Origin: Bufo bufo
Taxonomy: Eukaryota; Chordata; Amphibia; Anura; Bufonidae
Direction: 5' to 3'
Length of the DNA stretch: 64,000 nucleotides
Assembly: GCF_905171765.1 (NCBI RefSeq)
Contig: NC_053392.1
Location: 39,197,114 to 39,261,113 of the forward strand
Every line of letters starts with the position of its first letter. Position 1 is the first letter of the stretch. The notes beneath the pieces were generated by a model. It was not told the origin of the DNA. It did no database searches and saw only the letters and a program-made list of their open reading frames with translations. The translations under genes were made by a program, and so were the position numbers. Shown in pieces: positions 1 through 11,188 of the stretch.

Positions 1-1398
1 CCTTCACTGTATTTGCAGCTACCACTTCTGCAGGAAGGCTATTCCATGCATCCACTACTCTCTCAGTAAAGTAATACTTCCTTATATTACTTTTAAACCT
101 TTGCCCCTCTAATTTAAAACTGTGTCCTCTTGTGGTAGTTTTTCTTCTTTTAAATATGCTCTCCTCCTTTACCGAGTTGATTCCCTTTATGTATTTAAAA
201 GTTTCTATCATATCCCCTCTGTCTTTTCTTTCTTCCAAGCTATACATGTTAAGGTCCTTTAACCTTTCCTGGTAAGTTTTATCCTGCAATCCATGTACTA
301 GTTTAGTAGCTCTTCTCTGAACTCTCTCTAGAGTATCTATATCCTTCTGGAGATATGGCCTCCAGTACTGCGCACAATACTCCAAGTGAGGTCTCACCAG
401 TGTTCTGTACAGCGGCATAAGCACTTCACTCTTTCTACTGCTTATACCTCTCCCTATACATCCAAGCATTCTGCTGGCATTTCGTGCTGCTCTATTACAT
501 TGTCTTCCCACCTTTAAGTCTTCTGAAATAATTACTCCTAAATCCCTTTCCTCAGATACTGAGGTCAGGACTATGTCAAATATTCTATATTCTGCCCTTG
601 GGTTTTTACGCCCCAGGTGCATTATCTTGCACTTATCCACATTAAATTTCAGTTTCCAGAGTTCTGACCATTCTTCTAGTTTTCCTAAATCCTTTTCCAT
701 TTGGCGTTTCCCTCCAGGAACATCAACCCTGTTACATATCTTTGTGTCATCAGCAAAAAGACAAACCTTACCATCGAGGCCTTTTGCAATATCACTTATG
801 AAGATATTAAACAAAATCGGTCCCAGTACAGATCCCTGTGGAACCCCACTGGTAACATGACCTTGTTTTGAATGTTCTCCATTGACTACAACCCTCTGTT
901 GTCTGTCACTCAGCCACTGCCTAATCCACTCAACAATATGGGAGTCCATGCTCAATGACTTCAGTTTATTGATAAGTCTTCTATGTGGGACAGTGTCAAA
1001 AGCCTTACTAAAATCTAGATATGCGATGTCTACTGCACCTCCACCGTCTATTATTTTATTCACCCAGTCAAAAAAATCTATAAGATTTGTTTGACATGAT
1101 CTCCCTGAAGTAAACCCATGTTGTTTTTCATCTTGCAATCCATGGGATTTTAGATGTTCCACAATCCTATCCTTTAATAGGGTTTCCATTAATTTGCCTA
1201 CTATTGATGTCAGACTCACTGGTCTATAGTTGCTCGATTCTTCCCTACTACCTTTCTTGTGAATGGGCACGACATTTGCCAATTTCCAATCTTCCGGGAC
1301 GACTCCTGTTACTAATGATTGGTTAAATAAATCTGTTAACGGTTTTGCCAGCTCACCACTAAGCTCTTTTAATAATTTTGGGTGTATCTCATCAGGCC
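1..1398 (-). CDS. CR1-like LINE reverse transcriptase, partial
   Basis: Reading the minus strand from 1398 down to 1 gives one uninterrupted frame of about 466 codons with no stop. It would copy LINE RNA at a nicked target. Visible in order are a finger/palm start with NYRPVSLTS, the palm motif FSKAFDTVPHRRLINKL, the GVPQGSVLGPILFN motif, the catalytic LFADDTKI box, and a C-terminal region with VRPHLEYCAQYW and LERVQRRATKLV. This order and wording are those of the CR1 clade. The N-terminal endonuclease is absent because the element stops abruptly at a minisatellite near 1399. The 3' end lies outside the window. The unbroken frame suggests a young copy. CR1 rather than L2 is a judgement from remembered motifs. 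Confidence 0.88.
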
Positions 1399-2438
1399 AC
1401 TAATGGGGTCATTATTCTAACTGGGGCACTAATAGGGGGCATTATTCTAACTGGGCGCACTAATGGGGCATTATTCTAACTGGGGGCACTAATGGGGGCA
1501 TTATTCCAACTGGGGGCACTAATGGGGGCATTACTCTTACTGGGGGCACTAATGGGGGGCATTATTCTAACTGGGGCACTAATGGGGGGCATTATTCTAA
1601 CTGGGGGCACTAATGGGGGCATTACTCTTACTGGGGGCACTAATGGGTGGCAATATTCTAACTGGGGGCATTAATGGAGGTCATTATTCTAACTGGGGCA
1701 CTAATGGGGGCATTACTTTTACTAGGGGCTACTAATGGGGCATTAAATCTGGGGTACACTAATGGGGGCATTATTCTTACTGAGGGCACTAATGGGTGGC
1801 AATATTCTAACTTGGGGCACTAATGGGGGGCATTATTCTAACTGGGGGCACTAATGGGGGCATTACTCTTACTGGGGCACTAATGGGTGGCATTATTCTA
1901 ACTGGGGCACTAATGGGGGGCATTATTCTAACTGGGAGCACTAATGGGGGCATTATTCTAACTGGGGGCACTAATGGGGTCATTATTCTAACTGGGAGCA
2001 CTAATGGGGGCATTATTCTAACTGTGGGCACTAATGGGGGCATTATTCTAACTGGGCACACTAATGGGGGCATTTTTCTAACTGGGGGCACTAATGGGGC
2101 ATTATTCTAACTGGAGGCACTAATGGGTGGCATTCTAACTGGGGGCACTAATGGGGGGCATTATTTTAACTGGGGACACTAATGTTGGCATTACTCTTAT
2201 GGGGGCACTAATGGGGGCATTACTGTTACTGGGGGACACTAATGGGGGCCATATTCTTACTGGGGGCACTAATGGGGCCATTATGCTTACTGGGGGACAC
2301 TAATGGGGGCATTATTCTTACTGTGGGGCACAAATAGGGCCATTACTCTTACTGGGGAGCATTAATTTTGGGGTGCACTAATGGGGGCATTACTATTACT
2401 GGGGGGCACTAATGGGGTCATTAATATTATTGGGAGCC
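1399..2438. repeat. 30-bp minisatellite
   Basis: About 34 copies of a 29-31 bp unit containing CACTAATGGGGGCATTA followed by TTCTAACTGGGGG. Copies vary in G-run length and by single substitutions, most strongly after about 2150. The array starts exactly where the LINE reverse transcriptase frame ends, so the LINE was either 5'-truncated into it or the array grew from the junction. Open frames on both strands here come from the repeat and are not genes. Confidence 0.95.
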
Positions 2439-2439
2439 A

Positions 2440-3603
2440 CAGTATGATAGCGACTTAACACCATGCGTTAAGCCACGCCCCCACTTAACTTGGCTGGTAT
2501 TTTTTGTTGGGAAAGGTGGCAACCCTACTTGTGACTTTTGCAAAAGTTTCACATAGTAAACGAGCCATAATCCAGCTCTAATCTCACTTTTAGCTCTTAA
2601 ACATAGACCACTGTGAAAAGTGACGAGGATCACGAAATGTTGCAAAAATGTCGCAGTTGCCATAACTAACAACCTTTTTAAGCCACAAAACTGACATATC
2701 TGATTTCATAAATGACCTCCCTGGTGCTTTGTGCTTAGTTTATCACGCCGCCAGTTAATACATCCCTGATGTATTAACTGACCAATAACATGGAGATCCC
2801 AGTGGCCCACAGCAGAAGTATATGCCAATCGTCCACCAGCAAGGCAGCTGGCACTGGGATCTCCATGTTATTGGTCAGTTAATACATCAGGGACCCCCTG
2901 GCATGGGGCCTGGGCATAGCTAAGTGCAAACTGGGTGATCCATAGGCAGGGCCGGGTGGCTGCCCTCACTGTGGGTCCAGTGGAAGCTATCCAAGGCATC
3001 ACATAGAGGAACTGCAGTTTGGCATTACATTGGCTGTAGTTGCTCATTGTAGATGTAGCAGAGCTGAGTTTGTCACTTGCCTAAGACTGAGGGGGGGGGG
3101 GCAGTTTGTCACTTGCCTAAAAGGGGGGCCTCCACTGTGAACGCTATCTCACCGGCGCTCTGTGTCAGCCACCAGGCGGGTCACGGGACTCACTCAGGGA
3201 CAGTCACTCACTCACTTGACCGGACCTGGAAGCTGGACCCCTGTCGGACGGTCCAGTTTATCACGCCGCCAGGCGCCGCGCTCACCTCAGTATCAAAAGT
3301 GTCTCGCAGAGTCGCCGGACAGGAGTCACTCGCAGACGTCGCAACAAACCGGCGGTCAGCACACAGCTTCCTCTTCCTGAACTGAAGCCGCTCCTCCTCC
3401 TCACTTCGCCTGCCCTGCACAGTGCACGTGACGCAGGGCTTCGCTCTCCGCCCCCTGTGATTTTAGTTATTTAATCAACTTAGCTGCGGGCCGCGCCGCC
3501 CACTTTACTGAGGCTCTTCTGGCTTGAGGGGGCCCCGTGGGCCCCCTAACTTAGGGGCCTGGTCGCAATTGCGACTGCTGCGAACCCTATAGCTACGCCA
3601 GTG
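2440..3603. other. unassigned region, GC-rich at its right part
   Basis: No gene recognised. It holds a perfect hairpin (separate entry) and a GC-rich stretch about 3130-3560. The last bases, around 3585-3602, read CTATAGCTACGCCAGTG. That resembles the reverse of a CAGNGGCGTAGCTA-type terminus, which also seems to end near 7490, so part of this stretch may be the right end of a hAT-like non-autonomous element. The left end was not found. Confidence 0.5.
2763..2893. repeat. perfect 42-bp inverted repeat (hairpin)
   Basis: Arms 2763-2804 and 2852-2893 are exact reverse complements around a 47-bp spacer. The arm begins TCCCTGATGTATTAACTG. A shorter palindrome (AGTTAATACATC at 2752-2763 against 2768-2779) overlaps the left arm, so the outer 12 bases occur three times. 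The structure could be the core of a small MITE or foldback element. Confidence 0.9.
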
Positions 3604-3820
3604 ATGGGCAGCATGGTGGCTCAGTGGTTAGCATCTGACCAATGACAACATCTGCATGGAGTTTGTATGTTCTCTCCGGGTTCTCTGAATTCTTCTCACA
3701 CTCCAAAGACATATGATAGGGAACTTAGATTGTGAGCCCCATTGGGGACAGTTGGATGCTAATGTCTGTAAAGCGCTGCGGAATATAGTAGCGCTATATA
3801 AGTGTGTAAAATAAATAATA
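3604..3820 (+). mobile_element. SINE-like, tRNA-related element
   Basis: The head contains TGGCTCAGTGG at about 3617, an exact match to the RNA polymerase III box A consensus. It is followed by a body seen widely in frog sequences (CATCTGCATGGAGTTTG, GAACTTAGATTGTGAGCC) and a tail reading AAGCGCTGCGGAATATAG then GCGCTATATAA. Family name not assigned. Target duplications were not located. The copy is diverged, with a deletion just after the box A part. Confidence 0.65.
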
Positions 3821-3989
3821 TTTTGTAAAAAATACCTATCCCATTTGATTGGTAAGAGGGGAGGGGGTGATGACATAAATAAAGTATTCTGTCTGGTGTA
3901 CACAGGAAAGATGGGGGGTGATAACATGAAAAAGTTCTTGTTTGCCTTCTGGGGTCACTGAAGGATGTACAGGGGAGAGATGACAGTAA

Positions 3990-4366
3990 AGGCTGTATTA
4001 CACAGCCCGATGTGGCAGACGATTGTCAGGAGGGAAGCGTTCCATCCCAACAATCGCATGCTATCTAGCGGCGGAGACCAATGCTATTACGTGCAGCGAT
4101 CTTCTTCACAGCACGGGAAGGAGCGATCACTATGCCATTGCTCATGGCCCATGCTGTAGGGTGGTTTGCCGTCTGCAGATCGTTATTAGACACCACAATC
4201 TGCTGCCTGCAAATGATAATTTATGAACATGTCAAAAGATTTGGATTGCCCGATGATCGAGCGATTGCTTGTTCATCCAGCAATCGGCAGCAGTATTACA
4301 CTGCCAGATGATCGAATGATCGTTGGCAAATATCTGCTGAAAAATCGTGCAGTGTAACCCAGGATT
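3990..4366. mobile_element. MITE with imperfect terminal inverted repeats
   Basis: The left end CTGTATTACACAGCCCGAT matches the reverse complement of the right end, CTGGGTTACACTGCACGAT, imperfectly. The interior is rich in short GATCG/CGATC inverted motifs. No coding capacity. Superfamily not assigned. Confidence 0.6.
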
Positions 4367-4439
4367 AACAGGCTGTCAATGGTAAGAGGAGGGGTGATGA
4401 CATGAAGAAAGTTCTTGTTTCTCTTCTGTGGTCATTGTA

Positions 4440-5700
4440 GGAGGTACAGAGGATGTGATCTTTCTTCCTGCTCTCACTTGCAGCACCCCAAATATTGCAC
4501 CCAGAGCTGAGCTACAATATCATCTGAATACAAAGATTCCGCCTTCCACGCGACACTAAGGGCTAAGCTCTATCCACTGTATTCTAGTCGCGGGAAGCGT
4601 TTACAGCCCTAATGTCATATGTCCTTGGCAGTGAGAGTCTTTATAACATTTTTATTTCTACATTTATGTTGGAAGCCTTGGTTGCTGGCGGGACTATATA
4701 CTTTATGTTCCACTACTAGTCATTTCGTTTTCAGGGAAATTAGATTTTATGCTGCTCATTACTGATGTAAAATAGAAATATACTATTGGTTGTCATGGTT
4801 CCGTTCTAACACATTTCTCCTGAATATTCTCAGAACATAGGACTGGGTATGTTCTAACACAGGTGTGTAGGTATAGCGGAAGCAATCACACCCAAGCCCT
4901 CTGCTACACAGCATGTCGCTATATTAGTGCCCGGGAGATTTAACTTAGGCCTATGTCCTAATATGCAGCTACAGAGAAGAACCCTTGGAGCCTTAGTCAA
5001 GGCTATCCTTTGCTGCGGCTCGTTACGTGCACCAGGTACTTTATAGTCACGCTCTGCATTGACCATTGGTTCTGTCCCCTTACAGTTGCCAATGAAACCA
5101 TTGAGACCTTTCCAACCCTACCACTTACCATGGCGTCCACCAGCCATTCATCTCAACCCTACAACATACCTGAGCCTAACGGATATATTTATAGAAGAGT
5201 CAGGGAAACTTCTGCTAAATGCATGCACCTAAGGTCTCCTTCGGGAAATCCTTGCAACAGAAACCTTGAGCGGACATTGCAGATACAGTCTGACCACCAT
5301 ATGAATACATCTATCTCCAGAACTGGCGTGTTAACCTTTAATGTGTCTTTCTAAGTTTTACTCAACAGAGATGAGTGATGATCAGGCTTTCCTCATACAC
5401 CATTACATCCTTTAAAGGAGTATTGTAGGTATAACCAATTATCATTGAATTATTATGGAAGTCTATGGGACAGAAGAAGACAACCAAGCACTTTGTCAAT
5501 CCTGAAGACCTTTAATAAAGTAGAAGTTCATGCTCGTCCGACCCACCAATCCAACGGGACATGGGAACCTCCATACTACTACTAATACTACTACTAACAC
5601 TACTAATACTATTACTACTGGGTATAGATGCTAATTGATTAAGACTAGAATGATCTGTAAATGGAGCCAATGGTCAGGGTTGGCAACGAACAGAAAGTCT
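4440..5700. other. no gene recognised; short (CTA)n tract
   Basis: Mixed-composition DNA. The only clear structure is an imperfect CTA/CTACTAATA microsatellite at about 5569-5625. An open frame at 5010-5354 (114 codons) matches no family I know and has no splice or promoter context, so it is not called. Confidence 0.6.
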
Positions 5701-5951
5701 ATAAACCTAGATGAAGAGCCTGACCATGCAACTGTTATTAGGCCCTTGGAATGAGAGGGGCCAAGCCCCGTTTGGTCTTGTTTTATTTGCTACTGAGTGG
5801 GAGAACCTGTGTAGGACTTCACTCTTCAGAGGACCTGCAATGTTAGGCGCATTGCTATAAGCATAAGCAATGCGCCGCACAGACCTGTGACGAGTTACAA
5901 GAAGAAGGAGCGCCAGGCGGCCACAGCGCATATAAGTATAATGCTGCACAG

Positions 5952-6004
5952 TAACTGACCATGGCAGCCAGGACTTCAGTAGCGTCCTGGCTGCTATGGT
6001 AACC
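5952..6004. repeat. palindrome, repeat-derived
   Basis: Arms CCATGGCAGCCAGGAC (5959-5974) and GTCCTGGCTGCTATGG (5984-5999) pair, and the outer GTAAC/GTTAC bases extend the stem. Close relatives of the same arm occur at about 35578-35625 and 35822-35868 inside another MITE, so this is probably a fragment of the same kind of element. Confidence 0.7.
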
Positions 6005-6057
6005 GATCGGAGCCCCAGCTTTACACTGCTGCCACCAATGATGGGGGAGGGGGTCCG

Positions 6058-6460
6058 CACTGCCCACCAATGATTTTAATACAGGGGAGGAGGGGGGGAG
6101 GGCACACTGCCCACCAATGATTTTAATACCTGGGGGGGAGGGTGCACTGCCCACCAATGATTTTAATACCGGGCAGGGGGCACTGGGGGCTGATGGAGAT
6201 GGTAAGAGGCACTGGGGCTGATGGTAAGAGGCACTGGTAAGAGGCACTGGGGCTGATGGTAAGAGGCACTGGGGAGAGGCACTGGGGCTGATGGAGAGGC
6301 ACTGGGGCTGATGGAGAGGCACTGGGGGCTGGTCAGAGGCACTGGGGGCTGGTGAGAGGCACTTGGAGCTGATGGAGAGGCACTGGGGGCTGATGGAGAG
6401 GCACAGGGGGCTGATGGAGAGGCCCTGGGGGTTAGTGAGAGGCACTGGGGGCTGCTATGA
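6058..6460. repeat. compound minisatellite
   Basis: First come three copies of a 40-47 bp unit around CACTGCCCACCAATGATT at about 6058, 6105 and 6145. Then from about 6175 to 6460 come some 12-14 copies of a unit of about 20-22 bp, GCACTGGGGGCTGATGGAGAG, with indels. Reading frames across it are repeat artefacts. Confidence 0.88.
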
Positions 6461-6645
6461 GACATGGGGGTCTTATCTGAGGTCTGATTGGGGGTCATTC
6501 ATATTGGGGTCTGAGCTGAGGTGTTATCTGAGGTCTTATTGGGGTCTTATTAACATTGGGGATCTTATTGGGGCTTTTAGCTGAGGTCTGATTAACATTG
6601 GGGGTCTGATTGGTGGTCTGACCTGAGGTGTAATGAATTTTTTTT
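6461..6645. repeat. degenerate tandem repeat
   Basis: Irregular copies of TCTGATTGGGGGTC, TTATTAACATTGGGG and GAGCTGAGGTCT. It lies directly before the polypyrimidine tract of the exon-like stretch at 6660. Confidence 0.7.
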
Positions 6646-6659
6646 TTTTTCCGGAGCAG

Positions 6660-7051
6660 CTTGGAGAAAAAAGGCCTCACATTCTCCCACACTCCTTCTG
6701 CCCGGCCAAGCGAGCTAGAACCCCTGAAGCCAAGCCTGTCAGCACCCCTGAGGCCAAGCCTGTCAGCACCCCTGAGGCCAAGCCTGTCAGCACCCCTGAG
6801 GCCAAGTCTGTCAGCACCCCTGAGGCCAAGCCTGTCAGCACCCCTGAGGCCAAGCCTGTCAGCACCCCTGAGGCCAAGTCTGTCAGCACCCCTGAGGCCA
6901 AGTCTGTCAGCACCCCTGAGGCCAAGTCTGTCAGCACCCCTGAGGCCAAGCCAGCCAGCACCCCTGAGGCCAAGCCTGTCAGCACCCCTGAGGCCAAGCC
7001 TGTCAGCACCCCTGAGGCCAAGCCAGCCAGCACCTCTGAGTCTTCAGAACT
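6660..7051 (+). other. exon-like stretch with 24-bp octapeptide repeat
   Basis: A run of 13 T and the sequence CCGGAGCAG end at 6659, a good splice-acceptor shape. CTGTAAGTAA at 7050-7059 is a strong donor, with GT at 7052. Between them 392 bases are open in the frame starting at 6660. The predicted peptide begins LGEKRPHILPHSFC and then repeats the octamer TPEAKPVS (variants SVS, PAS) about 13 times, ending TSESSEL. The repeat unit is 24 bp, so any frame without a stop stays open and openness is weak evidence. The flanks look repeat-derived, and the region could belong to a non-autonomous element ending near 7490. No protein family recognised. Confidence 0.35.
6715..7036. repeat. 24-bp minisatellite
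   Basis: About 13 near-identical copies of CACCCCTGAGGCCAAG then CCTGTCAG. Differences are mainly CCTGTC/TCTGTC/CCAGCC at one site. Low divergence implies recent amplification. Confidence 0.95.
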
Positions 7052-7059
7052 GTAAGTAA

Positions 7060-7490
7060 ATTATATATAAGGGGAGCTTATAATATGAAAGAGACGAATT
7101 ATGTCAGAGCGGCTCTTCACCTACACGTGTATCAGCACTAGATATATACCCCTTACTCTTCCTAATACCCAAACTACACAAGATACATATCCCTACCTTC
7201 TGTCTAATACACATACACACCCCACGATATGTACTTTCATCTTCTTGAGTTACAGACCCCTGTACAATTTAACAATCTTCTTTAATACACAGACATTTAG
7301 ATTCATACATTTCCTACACTGGCACAAATGTGTTGCCAGTGACCAACTGTCTGTGCTCAGTCCTACGCGTAACCGTTGCAAGTGCATGAGGAGCTGCGGA
7401 TGTGGCGGCGAGGTCCGAGAGGTATGTGGGGGTGGGAGGTCCGAGAGGTATGTGGGGGTGGGGCCATAAAAATTTCTAGCTACGCCCCTG
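7060..7490. other. repeat-derived flank
   Basis: Contains a short duplicated GAGGTCCGAGAGGTATGTGG motif near 7407-7455. It ends with TTTCTAGCTACGCCCCTG, the reverse of a CAGGGGCGTAGCTA terminus like that seen near 3602. Probably the right end of a hAT-like non-autonomous element whose left end I could not place. Confidence 0.45.
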
Positions 7491-8875
7491 CAGACATGTA
7501 TTTTATCTTGAAGATGTTTTTCTTGTCATCCAACTGGCTTTCTTAATTACAATGGCTTGTACAAGAAATCTCTGTCATTAAATACTAGTGACGCACGCCT
7601 CAGTCAGCATTATCGGTTTATTACAATCAACATAAGGTTAAGGACCTCATGGAGGTAAGATGCTGGTTGAAAACTGCATGACTGAAGCTACCAGGTGTTA
7701 TTAAACTGCCTTAGGAGAGGTGTTAGAACAGCATTGTAAGTGGCATCTCTCCATCTCTATTCAAGCTCAGTTTTTCCAATTTTCTTCTTTCACACCTATT
7801 TTGAAGCAGTCCTCCTTTGTATAAGATGTGAACCTTGCTGTCATCAGTGTCCTTGGTCTTTCAGATGTAGGAACACAGCCTGACCTGACAGCAGGTTTTG
7901 GCTCTTCTGTGCCAGGACATATGCTGGTGTGGATCTTCTGGCTAGCTGGCAAGGTTCACTATGTGGCTTTTTTAAATACAAATATTTTTATTGTTCTGAA
8001 CTAGTGACCAACTTTCTTGTATAAGATGGAAATAAGACTCCTAAAAATTCCATGAGAGAAGGTTTCCACGGCTAGGCCTTCGAGACATTGGCACAGAGAA
8101 GATGCCCAGTTTACTTTGTGTTCCACCATCTGCTAAATGGAATTCCCATCAAACCTTGGATGGACAGAACCTTTCTGAAAAGTGCCATTCATTTCTTCCA
8201 GATATTTGGAGAACAGAGCAGTGTTGTGTTACTATGTGGTTGGTTTCTGGTCAAGCCGTATGATGTCACCCACTATAATAAACAGGAAGGACCACCCTCA
8301 TGACGGAGGTCAGGCGCTCTGGTTTTTTTTTCGCTTGACTTGTATTTAGTTTCTAATTTAATTTTCAATGTTCATCTTGTGAAATGAATGTCTTGTTTTC
8401 TTGCGATGGTGACAGAAATAGAAATTCCAAGGGAATTATCCAGGAGTGACTGGAACCATCTGTGTACCGCAGTTTTGTCCACAGTCGTCAGTTTTTTTGG
8501 ACAATTTTTATTTTTGTTAGGTTTCTCTGTAAACTATCTGATCACCAGTTTTCTCACCCCCAGATGTAAATTGAGAGGGAAACTGTCAGCAAGTTTTCAA
8601 TTTCCCTGCAGCTCCCCCACAGGCGATTTGAGGCATTACATGGTCGACAGAGGTGCCAGAAAGTAGAGAGAGCTCTTTGTAGCCGCACTCTACTCCAGCT
8701 GATGAAGGTCCCAAAATCAGGACTGAGAATGTCCTGATAGAGTATATGAAAACTGTAGCATGTCACATTGTGGAGGACTATATGTGTATGTTAGTACCTG
8801 TCCACTCATCACTTATAGGATTGCTGTCCTCCTGCGCTGTGTTTATTAGCCACCGTAAGGCACTGTTGTTTGGAT
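7491..8875. other. no gene recognised
   Basis: Mixed-composition sequence with no recognised coding, RNA or repeat structure. Short open frames at 7767-7952 and 8388-8666 match no family known to me. Confidence 0.6.
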
Positions 8876-8879
8876 ACTG

Positions 8880-9470
8880 TTTGGCATAGTACTGTATTTG
8901 AGCACTATATAGCACCGTTACATGGGTACTGTACTGTATTATTATATGGGTTCTATATGGCATCGTTATCTGTGCACTATATACAGTAGCACTGTTACAT
9001 GGGTACTGTATGACACTGTTATTACTATTTGTGCACTATATAACACTGTAATGTGGGTACTGTATAGTACTGTTACATGGGTGCTATATGACAAAGTTAG
9101 TTGTGCACTATATAGCCCTGCTTTATGAGTACTGTATGCCACTATTATACTGTTATATGGCATAAGCTATTTGTACACTATATTATGTTATATGGGTACT
9201 GTATGACATTTTTATATGGGTACTATAGGGCACAGTTATTTGTGCACTATATAGCACTGTTGTATATGTACTGTATGGCACTGTGTACTATATTGCACAG
9301 TCATTTGTGTACTATATAGCACTGTTACATGGGTACTGTACGGTATTATTATATCCTTTCTATAGGGCATCGTTATCTGTGCACTAGAAACAGTAGCACT
9401 GTTACATGGTTAGTCTATGGCACTTGTATTTAAGCAGTTTATTGCAGTGTAACCTGAGCACTAAATGGCG
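8880..9470. repeat. degenerate tandem repeat, about 40 bp
   Basis: Loose repeats of GCACTATATAGCACTG, TTACATGGGTACTGTA and TGGCACTGTTATTTG. Unit length drifts and many copies are partial. All open frames here, on both strands, are repeat artefacts. Confidence 0.85.
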
Positions 9471-9571
9471 GTATCATATAGATTTATGCACGGTACTGTT
9501 ACAATGTGGCGCTGTTTTTAAGCGCTGTGTTGAGCTGTGGTTGGGGCTTGGCTCTTGGCATACAGTACTGC

Positions 9572-9813
9572 TACATTCACACAAACGTATTTTGTTTCCG
9601 TGTCCGTTTTGCGGATTGGATGAGGACCCATGGGTGCTGTCCGCATCCGTATATCCGTTCCGTAGCCCCGCAAATAATACAGAGCATGTCCTATTCTTGG
9701 ACAAGGATAGGCATTGTTACAACGGATCCGCAAAAAAAAAAAAAAACAGACGCAACACGAACGTCATCGGTATTTTTTGCGGACCGCAAAATACATACGG
9801 TCTTGTGAACGTA
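9572..9813. mobile_element. MITE with long terminal inverted repeats
   Basis: The left end TACATTCACACAAACGTAT and the reverse complement of the right end, TACGTTCACAAGACCGTAT, correspond. The interior carries repeated GTCCGTTTTGCGGA / TTTTTGCGGACCGCAAA palindromes and an A-run at about 9733. A frog-typical element. The transposase superfamily is not evident. Confidence 0.72.
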
Positions 9814-9829
9814 TCTTTATTTGGATACT

Positions 9830-10945
9830 ATATGACAGTATAAACAACCAAACCATCAATACACACAATGGAACATTGTCAGAATGGGGCACAGAGGAGA
9901 CACGACTTATGTCTACAAGATCTCTGCGGAGGGCTCACGGTGGACTCAGATCTATCACTTTGGGTAGATGGGCTGGTTGTATACTCCAGTCACATCCAAA
10001 GCTGCATTCAGGATCCTACAGTGCAGATGTGCATTGTGGGAGCTCAGGTGACAGTTCCTTACAGCTAAGGGGTCAATTCACGTGTAGATGAACCAAAACC
10101 TGTTGGCAAGGTCAATAGGAATGCAGCTTTGGAGGTGACTAGAGTATAAAACATACTATATAGCGGTGATAGGTCTGATGGACGATGTGCTGCACACAAC
10201 ATACTGCGGATGTAGGAGAGGAGATGGCACATACAAGAGCATGCTGTTTCGCAGAGTTCATGATATATGAGGTGTAAGGTGACGCCCCCCATTAAATTAT
10301 AATGAGCTCCCCCTATATGATTTCTTGGGATACATGTGCTTATAATTCACCGCTGGAGAAAATGTGATCCAGACGAGCTGAACACAAACCAAGGGCTGAT
10401 TTATAAATCTGGAGCACGTGACGGGCGCGCAACGTGCCAAAGGGCCACTGCCTAGTGAGCTCTGCTACAACTGTAATGACCCGTCCTATGTGTGCCCTCT
10501 TTCCTCCCATTCCTATAAGCTACGTGACCCTGTCCTGTCCACAGCAATGGGCAAAGGGTACCGTCACCCTGACGAGGGCCCCTATACTGAACCGCCAAAA
10601 GCAGGGGCCCCCACATTGGATTTTGACATTGACGTCTCCTTTGCTCTTTACAAGTCTTTAAAGTTGCCCCCTCTCCCCAGACGTCTCCTAACGTCTGCTG
10701 TCTGACAACACTGAGTCCACAGGGCGACGCGTTTCTGCATGGGCCCTGAAATGTGCAGTACTTCCCTAATGTGATGCCATCTGCAGTGCTTATTGTATGG
10801 GGGGGTTTATGTCCTCTGTAGGTGCCCACCACAAGAGGCAGGGCGCTGTAGAGAGGCAGTTCTAGCACTACATTCCTTTTATCCGGCATTAGCAAGTGCT
10901 GGATCCGGATTATCTTACAGCTCTGTATTTGGTTTTCAGACGTTC
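9830..10945. other. no gene recognised
   Basis: No supported gene. Near 10724 there is GCGACGCGTTTCTGC, a relative of a GAAACGCGT-containing motif that recurs at about 25112, 51204 and 51950. Open frames at 10418-10705 and 10452-10895 overlap on opposite strands and match nothing known. Confidence 0.55.
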
Positions 10946-10950
10946 TAGAC

Positions 10951-11188
10951 CAGTGGTGGCGAACCTATGGCACGGGTGCCAGAGGCGGCACTCAGAGCCC
11001 TCTCTGTGGGCACCCACACCCTGGAAAAAGTCTATGGTGTACCAATATGCCTTAGACTTCTCCTGCCATTTATCAGCGCAGGGCGCACTATGAACGGCGC
11101 AGGCAGCGCACTGAATGTAGGCAGGTTATTATAGCTACATGATAAAGTACATGGACGATATACCGGAGTGTAGTATTCTGGATACATT
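10951..11188 (+). mobile_element. hAT-like non-autonomous element, left end fragment
   Basis: Starts with CAGTGGTGGCGAACCTATGG, a terminus of the CAGNGG type found in hAT-derived elements, then GGTGCCAGAGGCGGCACT. No matching right terminus was found before the satellite at 11189 or just after it at 17129. It is therefore either truncated or split by the satellite. Confidence 0.6.

Noticed and set aside
1807..2110. 94-95 codon frames on both strands
   Set aside because: Generated by the 30-bp minisatellite, whose length is a multiple of three.
3077..3420. Overlapping 70-102 codon frames in the GC-rich stretch
   Set aside because: Frames exist on both strands and in several phases, as expected of GC-rich DNA. 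No motif recognised.
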